DNA from: CALAZP01 sp964410725
GTDB taxonomy: Bacteria > Bacteroidota > Bacteroidia > Chitinophagales > Saprospiraceae
Direction: 5' to 3'
NCBI GenBank assembly: GCA_964410725.1
Contig: CAYPID010000012.1
Location: 1 to 55,481 of the forward strand
Length of the DNA: 55,481 nt
Numbering within the stretch: position 1 is the first letter of the stretch; each line of letters opens with the position of its first letter. A program made the translations under genes and the position numbers. Positions 27,209 to 36,020 of this stretch are shown piece after piece. The notes below the pieces were generated by a model. The model searched no databases, was not told where the DNA came from, and saw only the letters and a list, made by a program, of their open reading frames with translations.

Positions 27209-29204
27209 AACCTATTATTTACTTGATGATTTACCTAATGCGGTAATTACGGCTCCTCAAGACAATTATATTGAAATTCAAAGGATAAGTATTCAACGTC
27301 AACCATATAATGTCTTACTGCAACACCCGGATTCTAAGGTAATTTTTCCCAAGATAAAAATTATTGATCACGGTCAATTTTCTTCGGCCGTAACGCTCAA
27401 TCCACAAATTATTCCTCTTTGTGTTGGAAAGATTAGTTTCCGCCTATCTCTTTTAACTGTTTCCAATTCCTTCATTTTAAAAGAAATGAGTTTGGAATCC
27501 CAACAAATCGATGAAAAAAATCCATGGATTCCTTTTGAGGTTGATTTAAATGCTTGGGTGGGTCAAACGATTCAAATAGTACTCGAGACCCAAGTAAAGG
27601 GTTCTGGTAACTACGCTTGGAGTCTATGGAACACCCCCGAGGTAATTACTGGACCGGACAAGGGAACATCTTCGATTAGAAGCCAAAAGTCCTTTCAGCA
27701 TGTTTTTATTATAAGTGCTGATGCACTGAGTAAAAGATGGGTTGGAGTTTATGGATCAGATGAAGGTATTACTCCTAATATCGATGAATTTTCCAAAAAT
27801 GCTTCCATATTTGAAGGAGCGTGTAGTGAGTCCACCTTAACCTTAGGAGCTTACATGAGCATGTTGAGCGGATTACACCCCAATCAGCATGGGGTAAAAA
27901 ATGAATGGGGCGTTTTTCCCAAGATGGTCCAAAATTTGCCCCAATACTTTGCATCTCGTGGTTATGGAACAGTCCTTATATCTAGTGAGGCTGAATTCGG
28001 TTTACCAGATATTGGGATTGGAAATTTATTTCAAAAGAACCTTCGGCCAAGATGTAATCCAGTACAAGATGGTAGTATAACTTTAAGAACCTTTGAACGG
28101 TATTGGAAGGAACCTAAAAGTAAACCTATGTTTACCGTCCTACAATTTTTCGATACCCACCCCCCTAATTTAACCCCTCCGACATTTGCTAAAAAGTTTT
28201 ACGATCAAGACCCTTCAAAAATAGAAGTTGAAGCCTTTAAAATCAAGGGGATTTATGGAATTGAATCTTTGGGGGCTATAGATACTTATTTAGCGGGTAA
28301 TTTACCCTCGGATTTTTTCCCTTTTCCTTTATATACCAGATTAGAACATACTGCCAAAGCGCTAATTGGGGAAAAACAGGTAGGCCCTGATTTGTGGAGT
28401 CATATTACTCATATTGGAAAATCGATTTGGATAGATGAGTCATCTATTCAAACAGGACATTGGATATTAGAGCAATTGCGCATTATTCGAGGTGGCCAAA
28501 GCCCGACTTCTGCTTTTTTGGACTGGATGCACCGACTTAAAGGACACTTAGCGTTTATTCAAAATGGAATTTTGAGTTGGTTAGATAACGTAAGCGATTT
28601 CAGATACGCCGTCGAGCAATATAAAGCATCGTTACATTATTTTGATAGTTTATTCGGATCATTTATTAATGTGCTTAAAAGAAGTGGAGATTACGACGAT
28701 AGTCTTATTGTTTTTACTGCGCCTCACGGTGAAATATTGGAATATGAAGACCTATATTTTCACCACCATATGCCTCATCCTCATGTGTTCGATGTTCCTT
28801 TATTAGTCAAACAACCTTTGCAAACTAATTCCATTAGAATTCAAGGGATGGTAGAGCATAGAGATTTGTTTCCTTCTTTGGTTGAGGGGATTTGGAAGGA
28901 AGAATGTGCCTTTGGAGGAACTTCCTGGTGGAAAAATGTGAATGGAAATGGAATAATTAAGAAAAAATATAGCGTTGGGGTAGATGAATCAGGTGCCATA
29001 ACTTCTGTCTATCAACCTCCTTATATGTTTGTTCAAGCCCATCAGAATTATCAAATTAGTAAATCCATCTACGGTTATCCAAAAGATGCATTCTTATATA
29101 AAATGGAGGGAAATCAACTGGTTAGAATATATCAAAGAGACAAAATTGAAGAAATGAAGCAATATTTTTCTTCTGAATTTCCAAACGGACTTGCATCTCA
29201 ATAA
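27198..29204 (+). CDS. Alkaline-phosphatase-superfamily (sulfatase-like) protein, Thr nucleophile
   Basis: This 668-residue protein without signal peptide has an N-terminal beta-sandwich-like part (about 1-155) and a sulfatase-like domain. In the superfamily the metal-site Asp is Asp175 (FIISADALS). The nucleophile position, aligned through SMLSGLHPNQHG, is Thr215 in STLTLGAYMSML, not Cys. That excludes a formylglycine sulfatase and resembles phospho-transferases. The later metal motif, usually DHGE, reads TAPHGE, so its Asp is replaced by Pro; HHHMPHPHVF follows. The enzyme may be inactive or use altered metals. It is coupled to the two glycosyltransferases, so it may modify, or sense, a cell-surface glycan. 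Confidence 0.78.
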   Translation: MKNKTYYLLDDLPNAVITAPQDNYIEIQRISIQRQPYNVLLQHPDSKVIFPKIKIIDHGQFSSAVTLNPQIIPLCVGKISFRLSLLTVSNSFILKEMSLESQQIDEKNPWIPFEVDLNAWVGQTIQIVLETQVKGSGNYAWSLWNTPEVITGPDKGTSSIRSQKSFQHVFIISADALSKRWVGVYGSDEGITPNIDEFSKNASIFEGACSESTLTLGAYMSMLSGLHPNQHGVKNEWGVFPKMVQNLPQYFASRGYGTVLISSEAEFGLPDIGIGNLFQKNLRPRCNPVQDGSITLRTFERYWKEPKSKPMFTVLQFFDTHPPNLTPPTFAKKFYDQDPSKIEVEAFKIKGIYGIESLGAIDTYLAGNLPSDFFPFPLYTRLEHTAKALIGEKQVGPDLWSHITHIGKSIWIDESSIQTGHWILEQLRIIRGGQSPTSAFLDWMHRLKGHLAFIQNGILSWLDNVSDFRYAVEQYKASLHYFDSLFGSFINVLKRSGDYDDSLIVFTAPHGEILEYEDLYFHHHMPHPHVFDVPLLVKQPLQTNSIRIQGMVEHRDLFPSLVEGIWKEECAFGGTSWWKNVNGNGIIKKKYSVGVDESGAITSVYQPPYMFVQAHQNYQISKSIYGYPKDAFLYKMEGNQLVRIYQRDKIEEMKQYFSSEFPNGLASQ

Positions 29205-29279
29205 AATTTAAATTAATTTAATGTTCACGAGTGATTTTCGTATAATTGTAATAGAAATGTTATAATTTAAAATAGTTTT

Positions 29280-30038
29280 ATGCATTTATTCAAGATTTGT
29301 TTGCCATTAACCATTGGTATTTTAATGCCTTTTCTTCTCTTAAGTCAGTGTTATCCCAATCAACACAGCACCAATTGGTTTGATGGTTGGTATGCTTGTC
29401 AAATGAAGACCAATCCTAATCCATCTAGGAGTGCTTCTCATTGGTTGATGATTGATTTGGGAGAAAATTACAGATTGCAAGGTACGCATTGGTGGAATTT
29501 TAATTATCCCGATCAATTGACCTCAGGGATTAAAACAGCAGATATCGATTATTCTACAGATGGGGCAAACTGGACCTATCTCAAGACAGTTACTATACCC
29601 AAGGCACCTGGAGTTCCTAATTACGAAGGAGTTCAAGGACCTGATTTAGAAGATGTGGAGGCGAGATATGTATTAGTAACTGTTAAGGAAACTTATGGAA
29701 ATATTTGTGCCGGTTTATCAGAATTATCTATAGAAGGGGTGAAATCCGGTGGCACTACTCCGGTAGCTAATGTAGCAAATGAATGGTGTCTTAAAACCAA
29801 GATTTCTCCTAATCCTGTAGTTTCTAACACCATGGTATCTTTGGAGGGAATTTGTGAAGATAAAGTACACTGGGTCTTGACAGATGGATTAGGGAGGACT
29901 TTAAAAAAATCGACTGCTCAACTTTCTCCACCTTTTCAGTTTGACATGGATTTGTCTGATTTGCCCGCTGGGATTTATAATTTGAGTTTCTACAATGGAG
30001 TAATGACGTCTCAAGAAAAAATCATTAAGGTTCAGTAA
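29280..30038 (+). CDS. Secreted discoidin (F5/8 type C)-like protein with T9SS sorting domain
   Basis: This 252-residue protein has a signal peptide (LPLTIGILMPFLLLSQ) and a single F5/8 type C-like (galactose-binding-like) domain at about 20-155, with WLMIDLGENYRLQGTHWW and IDYSTDGANWTYL as the typical core. The last ~80 residues, from ISPNPVVSNTMV to EKIIKVQ, are a type-A T9SS C-terminal sorting domain. The protein should therefore be exported to the cell surface or medium, where it may bind a glycan or another protein. No enzymatic motif is visible. It stands 75 bp downstream of the sulfatase-like gene. Confidence 0.88.
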   Translation: MHLFKICLPLTIGILMPFLLLSQCYPNQHSTNWFDGWYACQMKTNPNPSRSASHWLMIDLGENYRLQGTHWWNFNYPDQLTSGIKTADIDYSTDGANWTYLKTVTIPKAPGVPNYEGVQGPDLEDVEARYVLVTVKETYGNICAGLSELSIEGVKSGGTTPVANVANEWCLKTKISPNPVVSNTMVSLEGICEDKVHWVLTDGLGRTLKKSTAQLSPPFQFDMDLSDLPAGIYNLSFYNGVMTSQEKIIKVQ

Positions 30039-30078
30039 ATCAGCAAAGATTTGGTATTTTCGAATAAACAAAATACCA

Positions 30079-31512
30079 ATGAAAAGAAAAAATAACCTTT
30101 TTCTCTCGGCTTTCATGTTATTGGGTTTGAATTTAGTAAGTCAAATTTCTGCCCTCAAACAGCAAGTAATAGCTAGTGTAGAGAAGCATCAAAATCAATT
30201 AATCGACATAAGCGATCAGATTTGGGCTTTTGCAGAAACGGCATTAGAAGAGACGAAATCTGCTGATTTATTGGCTAACTATGCCAAGAGTAATGGTTTT
30301 GACGTGGAAATGGGGGTAGCTGGTATGCCTACTGCTTTTGTAGCCACTTACGGAAGTGGACGTCCGGTAATAAGCGTTTTGGGTGAATTTGATGCCCTTC
30401 CTGGTTTGTCGCAAAAAGCAAGTCCTAATAAAGACCCCCTTGAGGAGGGTGCGGCAGGGCATGGATGTGGTCACAACTTATTTGGTGCAGCAAGTTTAGG
30501 TGCGGCCGTCGCAATTAAGGAAGCGATAGAAAGAGGTGATCTTAAAGGAACGGTGAAGTTTTTTGGAACCCCTAGTGAAGAGAAGTATTTTGGAAAAATA
30601 TGGATGGTTCAAGCTGGACTGTGGGACGACGTAGACGTGAATATTAGTTGGCATCCAGCTGCGAATACAGAGGCAGATGTGCAAAGCTCTTTGGCACTAA
30701 TAGACTTCAAAATTGAATTTTTCGGTCAGGCGGCACACGCTTCAGCAGACCCTTGGAATGGACGCTCCGCTTCCGATGCTTTAGAGCTGTACACTACAGG
30801 AGTTAATTACTATCGAGAACATGTACAACCCACAGTAAGAATGCACTATCATATTCAAGATGGGGGTCAGGTAGTTAATGTAGTTCCTGATTATTCTAGA
30901 TTGTGGATGCGGGTTAGAGATACCAAAAGAACCACCATGATGCCTGTTTACCAGCATCTTAGAAGGATGGCAGAAGGAGCTGCTATTATGGCCAATGTAG
31001 ATTATAAAATTAGTTTAATATCAGGGATATATGAGGTGTTGGTGAATAGAGCAGGCGGAGCGATTATGCAATCCAATTTGGAATTGCTTGGCCCCATTTC
31101 ATATACTGAGGAGGAAATTGCTTTTGGAAAGGGCATTCAAAAGGCTACTGGCAAACCAGAAGTAGGGATGGATAGTGAAATTAAACCTCTTGAGCTTACA
31201 AAGGAACATCCTGGAGGAGGCTCTACGGATGTAGGAGATGTCAGTTGGAATGTTGCCAATATTAATTTAGGCGTAACTACCGCCCCCAAAGGTACTCCTT
31301 GGCATTCTTGGGCTGTAGTTGCGTGCGGAGGCATGAGCATAGGACACAAAGGGATGATTTATGCTGCTAAGGCCATGGCTATGACCATGGCTGATTTGTT
31401 TGATAATCCTGAATTGGTTAATGAGGTCAAAGCGGAATATCAAGAAAGAAAGGGAACAGATGTTTATGAAGCTATGGTAGAAGGTCCACCTCCTGTACCA
31501 AGTCAAAATTAA
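30079..31512 (+). CDS. Exported M20 amidohydrolase, AbgB-like
   Basis: This 477-residue protein is a zinc-dependent M20 family hydrolase related to p-aminobenzoyl-glutamate hydrolase subunit B. Its metal motif is AAGHGCGHNLFG, and EFDALPG, TPSEEKYFGK and AHASADPWNGRSASDA are the expected active-site and dimer-domain segments. An N-terminal signal peptide (LFLSAFMLLGLNLVSQ) makes it periplasmic, unlike cytoplasmic E. coli AbgB. No AbgA partner is present. Natural substrates could be N-acyl amino acids or folate breakdown products. It is convergent with the penicillin-acylase-family gene, with only 3 bp between stops. Confidence 0.92.
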   Translation: MKRKNNLFLSAFMLLGLNLVSQISALKQQVIASVEKHQNQLIDISDQIWAFAETALEETKSADLLANYAKSNGFDVEMGVAGMPTAFVATYGSGRPVISVLGEFDALPGLSQKASPNKDPLEEGAAGHGCGHNLFGAASLGAAVAIKEAIERGDLKGTVKFFGTPSEEKYFGKIWMVQAGLWDDVDVNISWHPAANTEADVQSSLALIDFKIEFFGQAAHASADPWNGRSASDALELYTTGVNYYREHVQPTVRMHYHIQDGGQVVNVVPDYSRLWMRVRDTKRTTMMPVYQHLRRMAEGAAIMANVDYKISLISGIYEVLVNRAGGAIMQSNLELLGPISYTEEEIAFGKGIQKATGKPEVGMDSEIKPLELTKEHPGGGSTDVGDVSWNVANINLGVTTAPKGTPWHSWAVVACGGMSIGHKGMIYAAKAMAMTMADLFDNPELVNEVKAEYQERKGTDVYEAMVEGPPPVPSQN

Positions 31513-31515
31513 ATA

Positions 31516-33924
31516 CTAAGGTGGGCTTAAGATTTTAATTTCATTTTGGTGTTTTTTAATTTCTGAATAATCAAACCAAAGGGGGAAATACTGGTCTTGA
31601 GCCCACATTGGAAAAAGATTTTGGTAAAACTTATTATTGGGAATACCGGATTGACCTGGAGCATTCATAGCTGCAGAATGGTCCCAATCACCCACTTTTA
31701 CAATCAATCTAAAAGAAGCCCCACTACTTTGACGATAGTTGCCACCTGTTGACCCTACTGTATAGGCATTTCCACCTCGCGGTAAAGGACCTATATTCAT
31801 TATTTGAGCTAATGAATCATCAACCCAATCTCCCAATGGATGTTTGACAAAAGCATGTTTAAGGGCAGGTTGACCATACTTCCAATTGGATAAATCAGCA
31901 CCCCCTCGCTGGGTGAGTTCCTTTACAGCCAGGGTAAAACTTTCCAGCAACAGCGTTTCCCTATTCATTGGAGAAAAATTAAGGACCTGAGGTAGGCCAT
32001 CTTTTAAATACCGAATAATCTGAGTCAGCTGTACATTTTTAAGATGAGGTTGAATAGTGGATGGAATCCAAACCCTAGCTGCCATCTTTCTAATTTGGTT
32101 TTCCCACTCATTGTAAATAGATGCTCCTACAGATTGTGGAGAGAGAATTCTATCCCAACGCAATAAATAGTCTTTCGCTTCTTGGTATTCATCTTCAACG
32201 TTAAGGTTTTCCAACATAGGAATTAAATCATTAGCTGCCATAGCATAGTAATCGGTTTGCAGTTCCTGCATATCTTGCATGGTATAATTAGTCCGATCAT
32301 CAAAGAAATTTTGAATTCTATCCCCCCTAAACGGATCGGACCATGAAAATCCAATGGCCTCCCAATGCTGATAAGTTGCTGGTGTAACATTTTGATTAGC
32401 GGTGGCAAAGTATCCCGACTCAGGATTGGTGATATGGGGTTTATCCAGAATCGGTAAATAGCCTTCCCAATCGTATCTGCCATCTCCAGGTACAGGGACT
32501 AAACCGCTGTGGGTATTTCGAATTGGGGCGATTCCAACAGCTTGCCAACCGATATCACCATGAATATCTGCCCAAATCATATTTTCTCCGGGTATATGAC
32601 TATATGCGCATGCTGTCCTGAACTCTTCCCAATTGGTGGCTTGATCCATTCTAAGGGAGGCCAAATAAGGTGCTCCTCCAGGTTCTAACCAAGCACATCT
32701 TACCGCATAGGCTTTTCCCAATGTTGGTTCGATTAGGGTAACAGGGCCATGGACGCTGTAAAACAAGTCAACAATCTCCGGATTCTGACCTTTAACGGGA
32801 ATGGTATCCTGAATGATTTCAAATTTCCTCCAAGCTCCTTGATACCAATATTGGGTGCTGTCTTCTGGGTGAATATCGTAAACCATCAAGTCCTCTCCAT
32901 CAGTTGAAAATACGGTCAATCCCCAGGCTCCAAATTCATTATGCCCAATAGATACTCCCGGTATGGTGGGTTCACCACCCCCAATAACGTTCCAACCCGG
33001 AGCATTCAAATGGACCATATACCTCAATGATGGATTGGCAATGGTGCGATGTGGATCATTAGCCATGATGGGAAAACCGTCTGCCATCCGAGATCCCGCT
33101 ACAATCCAATTGTTGCTTCCTATGGAATAGGGATCTTCTAAGTCAAACTCCAAAACTTTATCTTTTCCCGAAGGGATATCCAACCAACCGACTTCTTTTG
33201 TTTGTTTTCTGTACCGGGAAACAATATCTTCTAATTGAAAGGAAACGGGTTTTCTGTAAGCCTGATACAAGGCTAGAATATCAGGGGCTAGCACTTCAGC
33301 AGTGATGCTTGGATCTAGAGCAATATCAGGTTTCTTAGGATGAAACCATTGAATGGCTTGGACCAACTCTGGGGACGAAGCCGCCACAGCTCTTCCTATA
33401 TTGAGCTCGTCATTGATATTGCCTAACAATCCTTGATGTCTGGAGATAATTACCTCGGGCGTCCATAGCTCAGGGAGTATCCCTAGTATTTTGAATTCTA
33501 TAGGCAACAAGGTAGTATCGCCAAGTACCTCCTCAATATAGGCATTCACCCCATTGGTATAGGCTTCCATAATCTCTGCTCCCTGATCGTGGTAGTAGTT
33601 ATATTCCTCTTGGAGATTCCCCCTGAATTTGAATAATCGCGTTCCAATATCCCTTTTCAATTCTCTAGGACCTAATATTTCTGCAACAGTCCCGGTGGCT
33701 TGACGACGCCATATTTCAAATTGAAACAAACGATCAGCAGCTGCGGCATATCCTTGAGCAAAGAATAAATCTTGCTGGTTCTGAGCATAAATGTGATTAA
33801 TTCCGTATTGGTCTCTGATGATTTCAACAGATTCAGTCAATTTAGGGTGTTCAATCACCACCTTTACTTTGGTATCCGCACAGGAGAGAGCTAAAAAGGG
33901 TAGCAAAAAAATAAAAAATCGCAT
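31516..33924 (-). CDS. Penicillin acylase family (S45) lipoprotein
   Basis: This 802-residue protein is an Ntn-hydrolase of the S45 penicillin/AHL acylase family. Starting at 33924 gives a lipoprotein signal with Cys in LALSCADT; seven extra upstream residues are unlikely to be used. The maturation and nucleophile site is GSNNW in DPYSIGSNNWIVAG (Ser270 of this start). Later family motifs include NDPHR and WSDPFRGDRI. The single chain is cut into two subunits. Substrates may be acyl-homoserine lactones or other N-acyl compounds. A short SemiSWEET gene lies upstream on the same strand. Confidence 0.92.
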   Translation of the reverse strand: MRFFIFLLPFLALSCADTKVKVVIEHPKLTESVEIIRDQYGINHIYAQNQQDLFFAQGYAAAADRLFQFEIWRRQATGTVAEILGPRELKRDIGTRLFKFRGNLQEEYNYYHDQGAEIMEAYTNGVNAYIEEVLGDTTLLPIEFKILGILPELWTPEVIISRHQGLLGNINDELNIGRAVAASSPELVQAIQWFHPKKPDIALDPSITAEVLAPDILALYQAYRKPVSFQLEDIVSRYRKQTKEVGWLDIPSGKDKVLEFDLEDPYSIGSNNWIVAGSRMADGFPIMANDPHRTIANPSLRYMVHLNAPGWNVIGGGEPTIPGVSIGHNEFGAWGLTVFSTDGEDLMVYDIHPEDSTQYWYQGAWRKFEIIQDTIPVKGQNPEIVDLFYSVHGPVTLIEPTLGKAYAVRCAWLEPGGAPYLASLRMDQATNWEEFRTACAYSHIPGENMIWADIHGDIGWQAVGIAPIRNTHSGLVPVPGDGRYDWEGYLPILDKPHITNPESGYFATANQNVTPATYQHWEAIGFSWSDPFRGDRIQNFFDDRTNYTMQDMQELQTDYYAMAANDLIPMLENLNVEDEYQEAKDYLLRWDRILSPQSVGASIYNEWENQIRKMAARVWIPSTIQPHLKNVQLTQIIRYLKDGLPQVLNFSPMNRETLLLESFTLAVKELTQRGGADLSNWKYGQPALKHAFVKHPLGDWVDDSLAQIMNIGPLPRGGNAYTVGSTGGNYRQSSGASFRLIVKVGDWDHSAAMNAPGQSGIPNNKFYQNLFPMWAQDQYFPLWFDYSEIKKHQNEIKILSPP

Positions 33925-34012
33925 AGCATAGAGGTTTAACCTCAATATAGCAACTAATTTTTAAGTCTATTAATTGACTAACCTTGTCATCCGGCCGATC
34001 GGGAAGATGTTT

Positions 34013-34312
34013 TTAGGACTGTGGGGGATATTTTTTGTTTTTCCGAAGGATAACTATAATCATGGCTAATTGCAGACAAGAAGCTACGGTGTTAGGAATA
34101 AATAAGGCTAGCGCTTCATATCGAATGCCATAAATTGCCCAAAACATATAAATGCCTAACCAACCAAATAGAAAGGCATATGAAAGACTAGAACGCTGGT
34201 GGTTTTTATATTCGGTATACACCTGGATGCCGATAACAGAGCATCCAATTAGGCCTGCGATGATTCCAATTGTTTCATAAGCGACGTCAGGGATGAGTTT
34301 AAGTATTTCCAT
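34013..34312 (-). CDS. SemiSWEET-type transporter
   Basis: This 99-residue membrane protein has three hydrophobic helices, the half-size SWEET fold that works as a dimer for sugar passage across the membrane. The start at 34312 (MEILKLIPDV) fits the family size better than a longer frame from 34384, which would overlap the divergent sulfatase promoter. The segments IGIIAGLIGCSVIGIQVYTEY and SLSYAFLFGWLGIYMFW are characteristic of TM1 and TM2. It sits between the sulfatase set and the acylase gene. The sugar specificity is unknown. Confidence 0.82.
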   Translation of the reverse strand: MEILKLIPDVAYETIGIIAGLIGCSVIGIQVYTEYKNHQRSSLSYAFLFGWLGIYMFWAIYGIRYEALALFIPNTVASCLQLAMIIVILRKNKKYPPQS

Positions 34313-34400
34313 TGGATGTTTGTTAAGGTGCGAAGTTACCACAATCAAGCAGCATATTTTTTGTAGATTTACTCTACTGTGCACTTTTAATAAAAAATTA

Positions 34401-36017
34401 ATGAGAATCTTCTATACGCTTCTTTCCGCCATTCTATTGAACTTTTGGATGGGGTGTTCCCCTCAGGATGCCCTTCGGGAAAAGGAAAATCAACTTCCGA
34501 ATATAATATGGTTGGTAGCTGAAGATCAGTCTCCTGAATTTTATAGTATGTATGGAAATCCTATTGCCCATACTCCTTATCTGGATTCTTTAGCTTTACA
34601 TGGCGTGGTTTACGATAATGCTTATGCCCCAGTGCCTGTATGCGCCCCGGCTAGAAGTGCGATTATTACGGGAATGTATCCGACTACTTTAGGCACTCAC
34701 AACATGAGAACTTATAATGCGTATAACCCAGCTAATCAGCCGGACGCTAATATACCTAGTTATTCTCCCATTGTCCCTAGCCAAGTCCGGATGTTTACCG
34801 AATATTTAAGATCGATTGGATATTACTGTACCAATAACGCCAAAGAGGATTATAACTTTAGGACTTTGCCTTCGGCTTGGGATGAAAGCGGCCGGGAGGC
34901 AACTTGGAAAAATCGACCAACAGGGGCACCTTTTTTTGCGGTATTCAATTTTGGGATTACGCACGAATCCCAAGTTTGGGCTCAGGGCGATAAAAAATTA
35001 TTAGTGGCTCCGGAAGAGGTGCCTGTGCCTCCGATTTTTCCAGATAACGATACCATAAGAAAGGATTTAGCTGTGAATTATTCCAATATTATCCGCATGG
35101 ATCAGCAGATTGGAGCCATCATTGAGCAATTAAAAGAAGAGGGGCTTTATGAGGACACTTACATCTTCTTTTACGGAGATCATGGAGGGCCTTTCCCCAG
35201 GTATAAAAGGGCGCTTTATGAAACGGGGCTCAAGGTTCCCTTCATCGTCAAATTACCGGGAAACGCAGAAGCGGCCACTCGGTCTGACCGCTTGATCAGT
35301 TTCATTGATTTGGCACCGACTTTGCTTTCAATAGCAGGTATACCTATTCCTGAATACATGCAGGGGAAGGCTTTTTTAGGAGATCAAACTCCCACTCAAG
35401 CTCCCGAATTTGTTTTCGCGACATCGGATAGATTCGATGGACAGGTAGATCGGTTAAGAGCTGTTCGCTACCATAATTTTAAGTACATCAGAAATTACAA
35501 TCGCAGAATTTCTAATGCCTTACCTGTGGTATATCGGGAGCAAATGCCAATGATGCGAAACTTAATGCAACTGTATGAGGAAGGTCAATTAGAGGAATCT
35601 GCAGCTCGGTGGTTCAAAACTCCTAAACCTTACGAGGAATTATACGATATAGAAAGAGATCCTTATGAATTGAATAATTTAGCCAATGATCGGGCCCACA
35701 GAGATACCCTTGAATTCTTGAGAAAGGTGTTGAATGATTGGGTTATTGAAACCAAAGATTTAGGAGAAATTGATGAACGGGAATTAATGGAATCCTGGTT
35801 AATTGACGGAAAGCAACCAGTTTTGGAACCGCTAATTGTAGAATTAAAAGCGGACGGGCTTCATTTTATGCACCCGGTTGAAGATGCCACCATTATTTGG
35901 AGACACCCCAACGAGAAAGTTTGGCAGATTTATACAGGGCCCCTTTCCAATCAAGAATCAATAGAAGCCAAAGCAGTCCGAATTGGTTATGAGGATAGTC
36001 CAGTTTACATCAATTAG
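34401..36017 (+). CDS. Sulfatase lipoprotein (family S1), first of three
   Basis: This 538-residue protein begins at the ATG at 34401, where MRIFYTLLSAILLNFWMGC forms a lipoprotein signal; a longer frame has no signal and overlaps the divergent SemiSWEET. The formylglycine motif C-x-P-x-R is CAPARSAIITG. The metal ligands include Asp-Gln in WLVAEDQSP and the DHG of YGDHGGPFPRY. The C-terminal ~65 residues form a beta-rich chitobiase-C-like tail. Sulfatases of this kind release sulfate from polysaccharides at the cell surface, and need a formylglycine-generating enzyme from elsewhere. It is followed 3 bp later by a second sulfatase. Confidence 0.93.
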   Translation: MRIFYTLLSAILLNFWMGCSPQDALREKENQLPNIIWLVAEDQSPEFYSMYGNPIAHTPYLDSLALHGVVYDNAYAPVPVCAPARSAIITGMYPTTLGTHNMRTYNAYNPANQPDANIPSYSPIVPSQVRMFTEYLRSIGYYCTNNAKEDYNFRTLPSAWDESGREATWKNRPTGAPFFAVFNFGITHESQVWAQGDKKLLVAPEEVPVPPIFPDNDTIRKDLAVNYSNIIRMDQQIGAIIEQLKEEGLYEDTYIFFYGDHGGPFPRYKRALYETGLKVPFIVKLPGNAEAATRSDRLISFIDLAPTLLSIAGIPIPEYMQGKAFLGDQTPTQAPEFVFATSDRFDGQVDRLRAVRYHNFKYIRNYNRRISNALPVVYREQMPMMRNLMQLYEEGQLEESAARWFKTPKPYEELYDIERDPYELNNLANDRAHRDTLEFLRKVLNDWVIETKDLGEIDERELMESWLIDGKQPVLEPLIVELKADGLHFMHPVEDATIIWRHPNEKVWQIYTGPLSNQESIEAKAVRIGYEDSPVYIN

Positions 36018-36020
36018 ATT

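Noticed and set aside
27198..29204. True sulfatase
   Set aside because: The position of the formylglycine Cys is Thr215 and the DHG Asp is Pro, so a classical sulfatase reaction is not supported.
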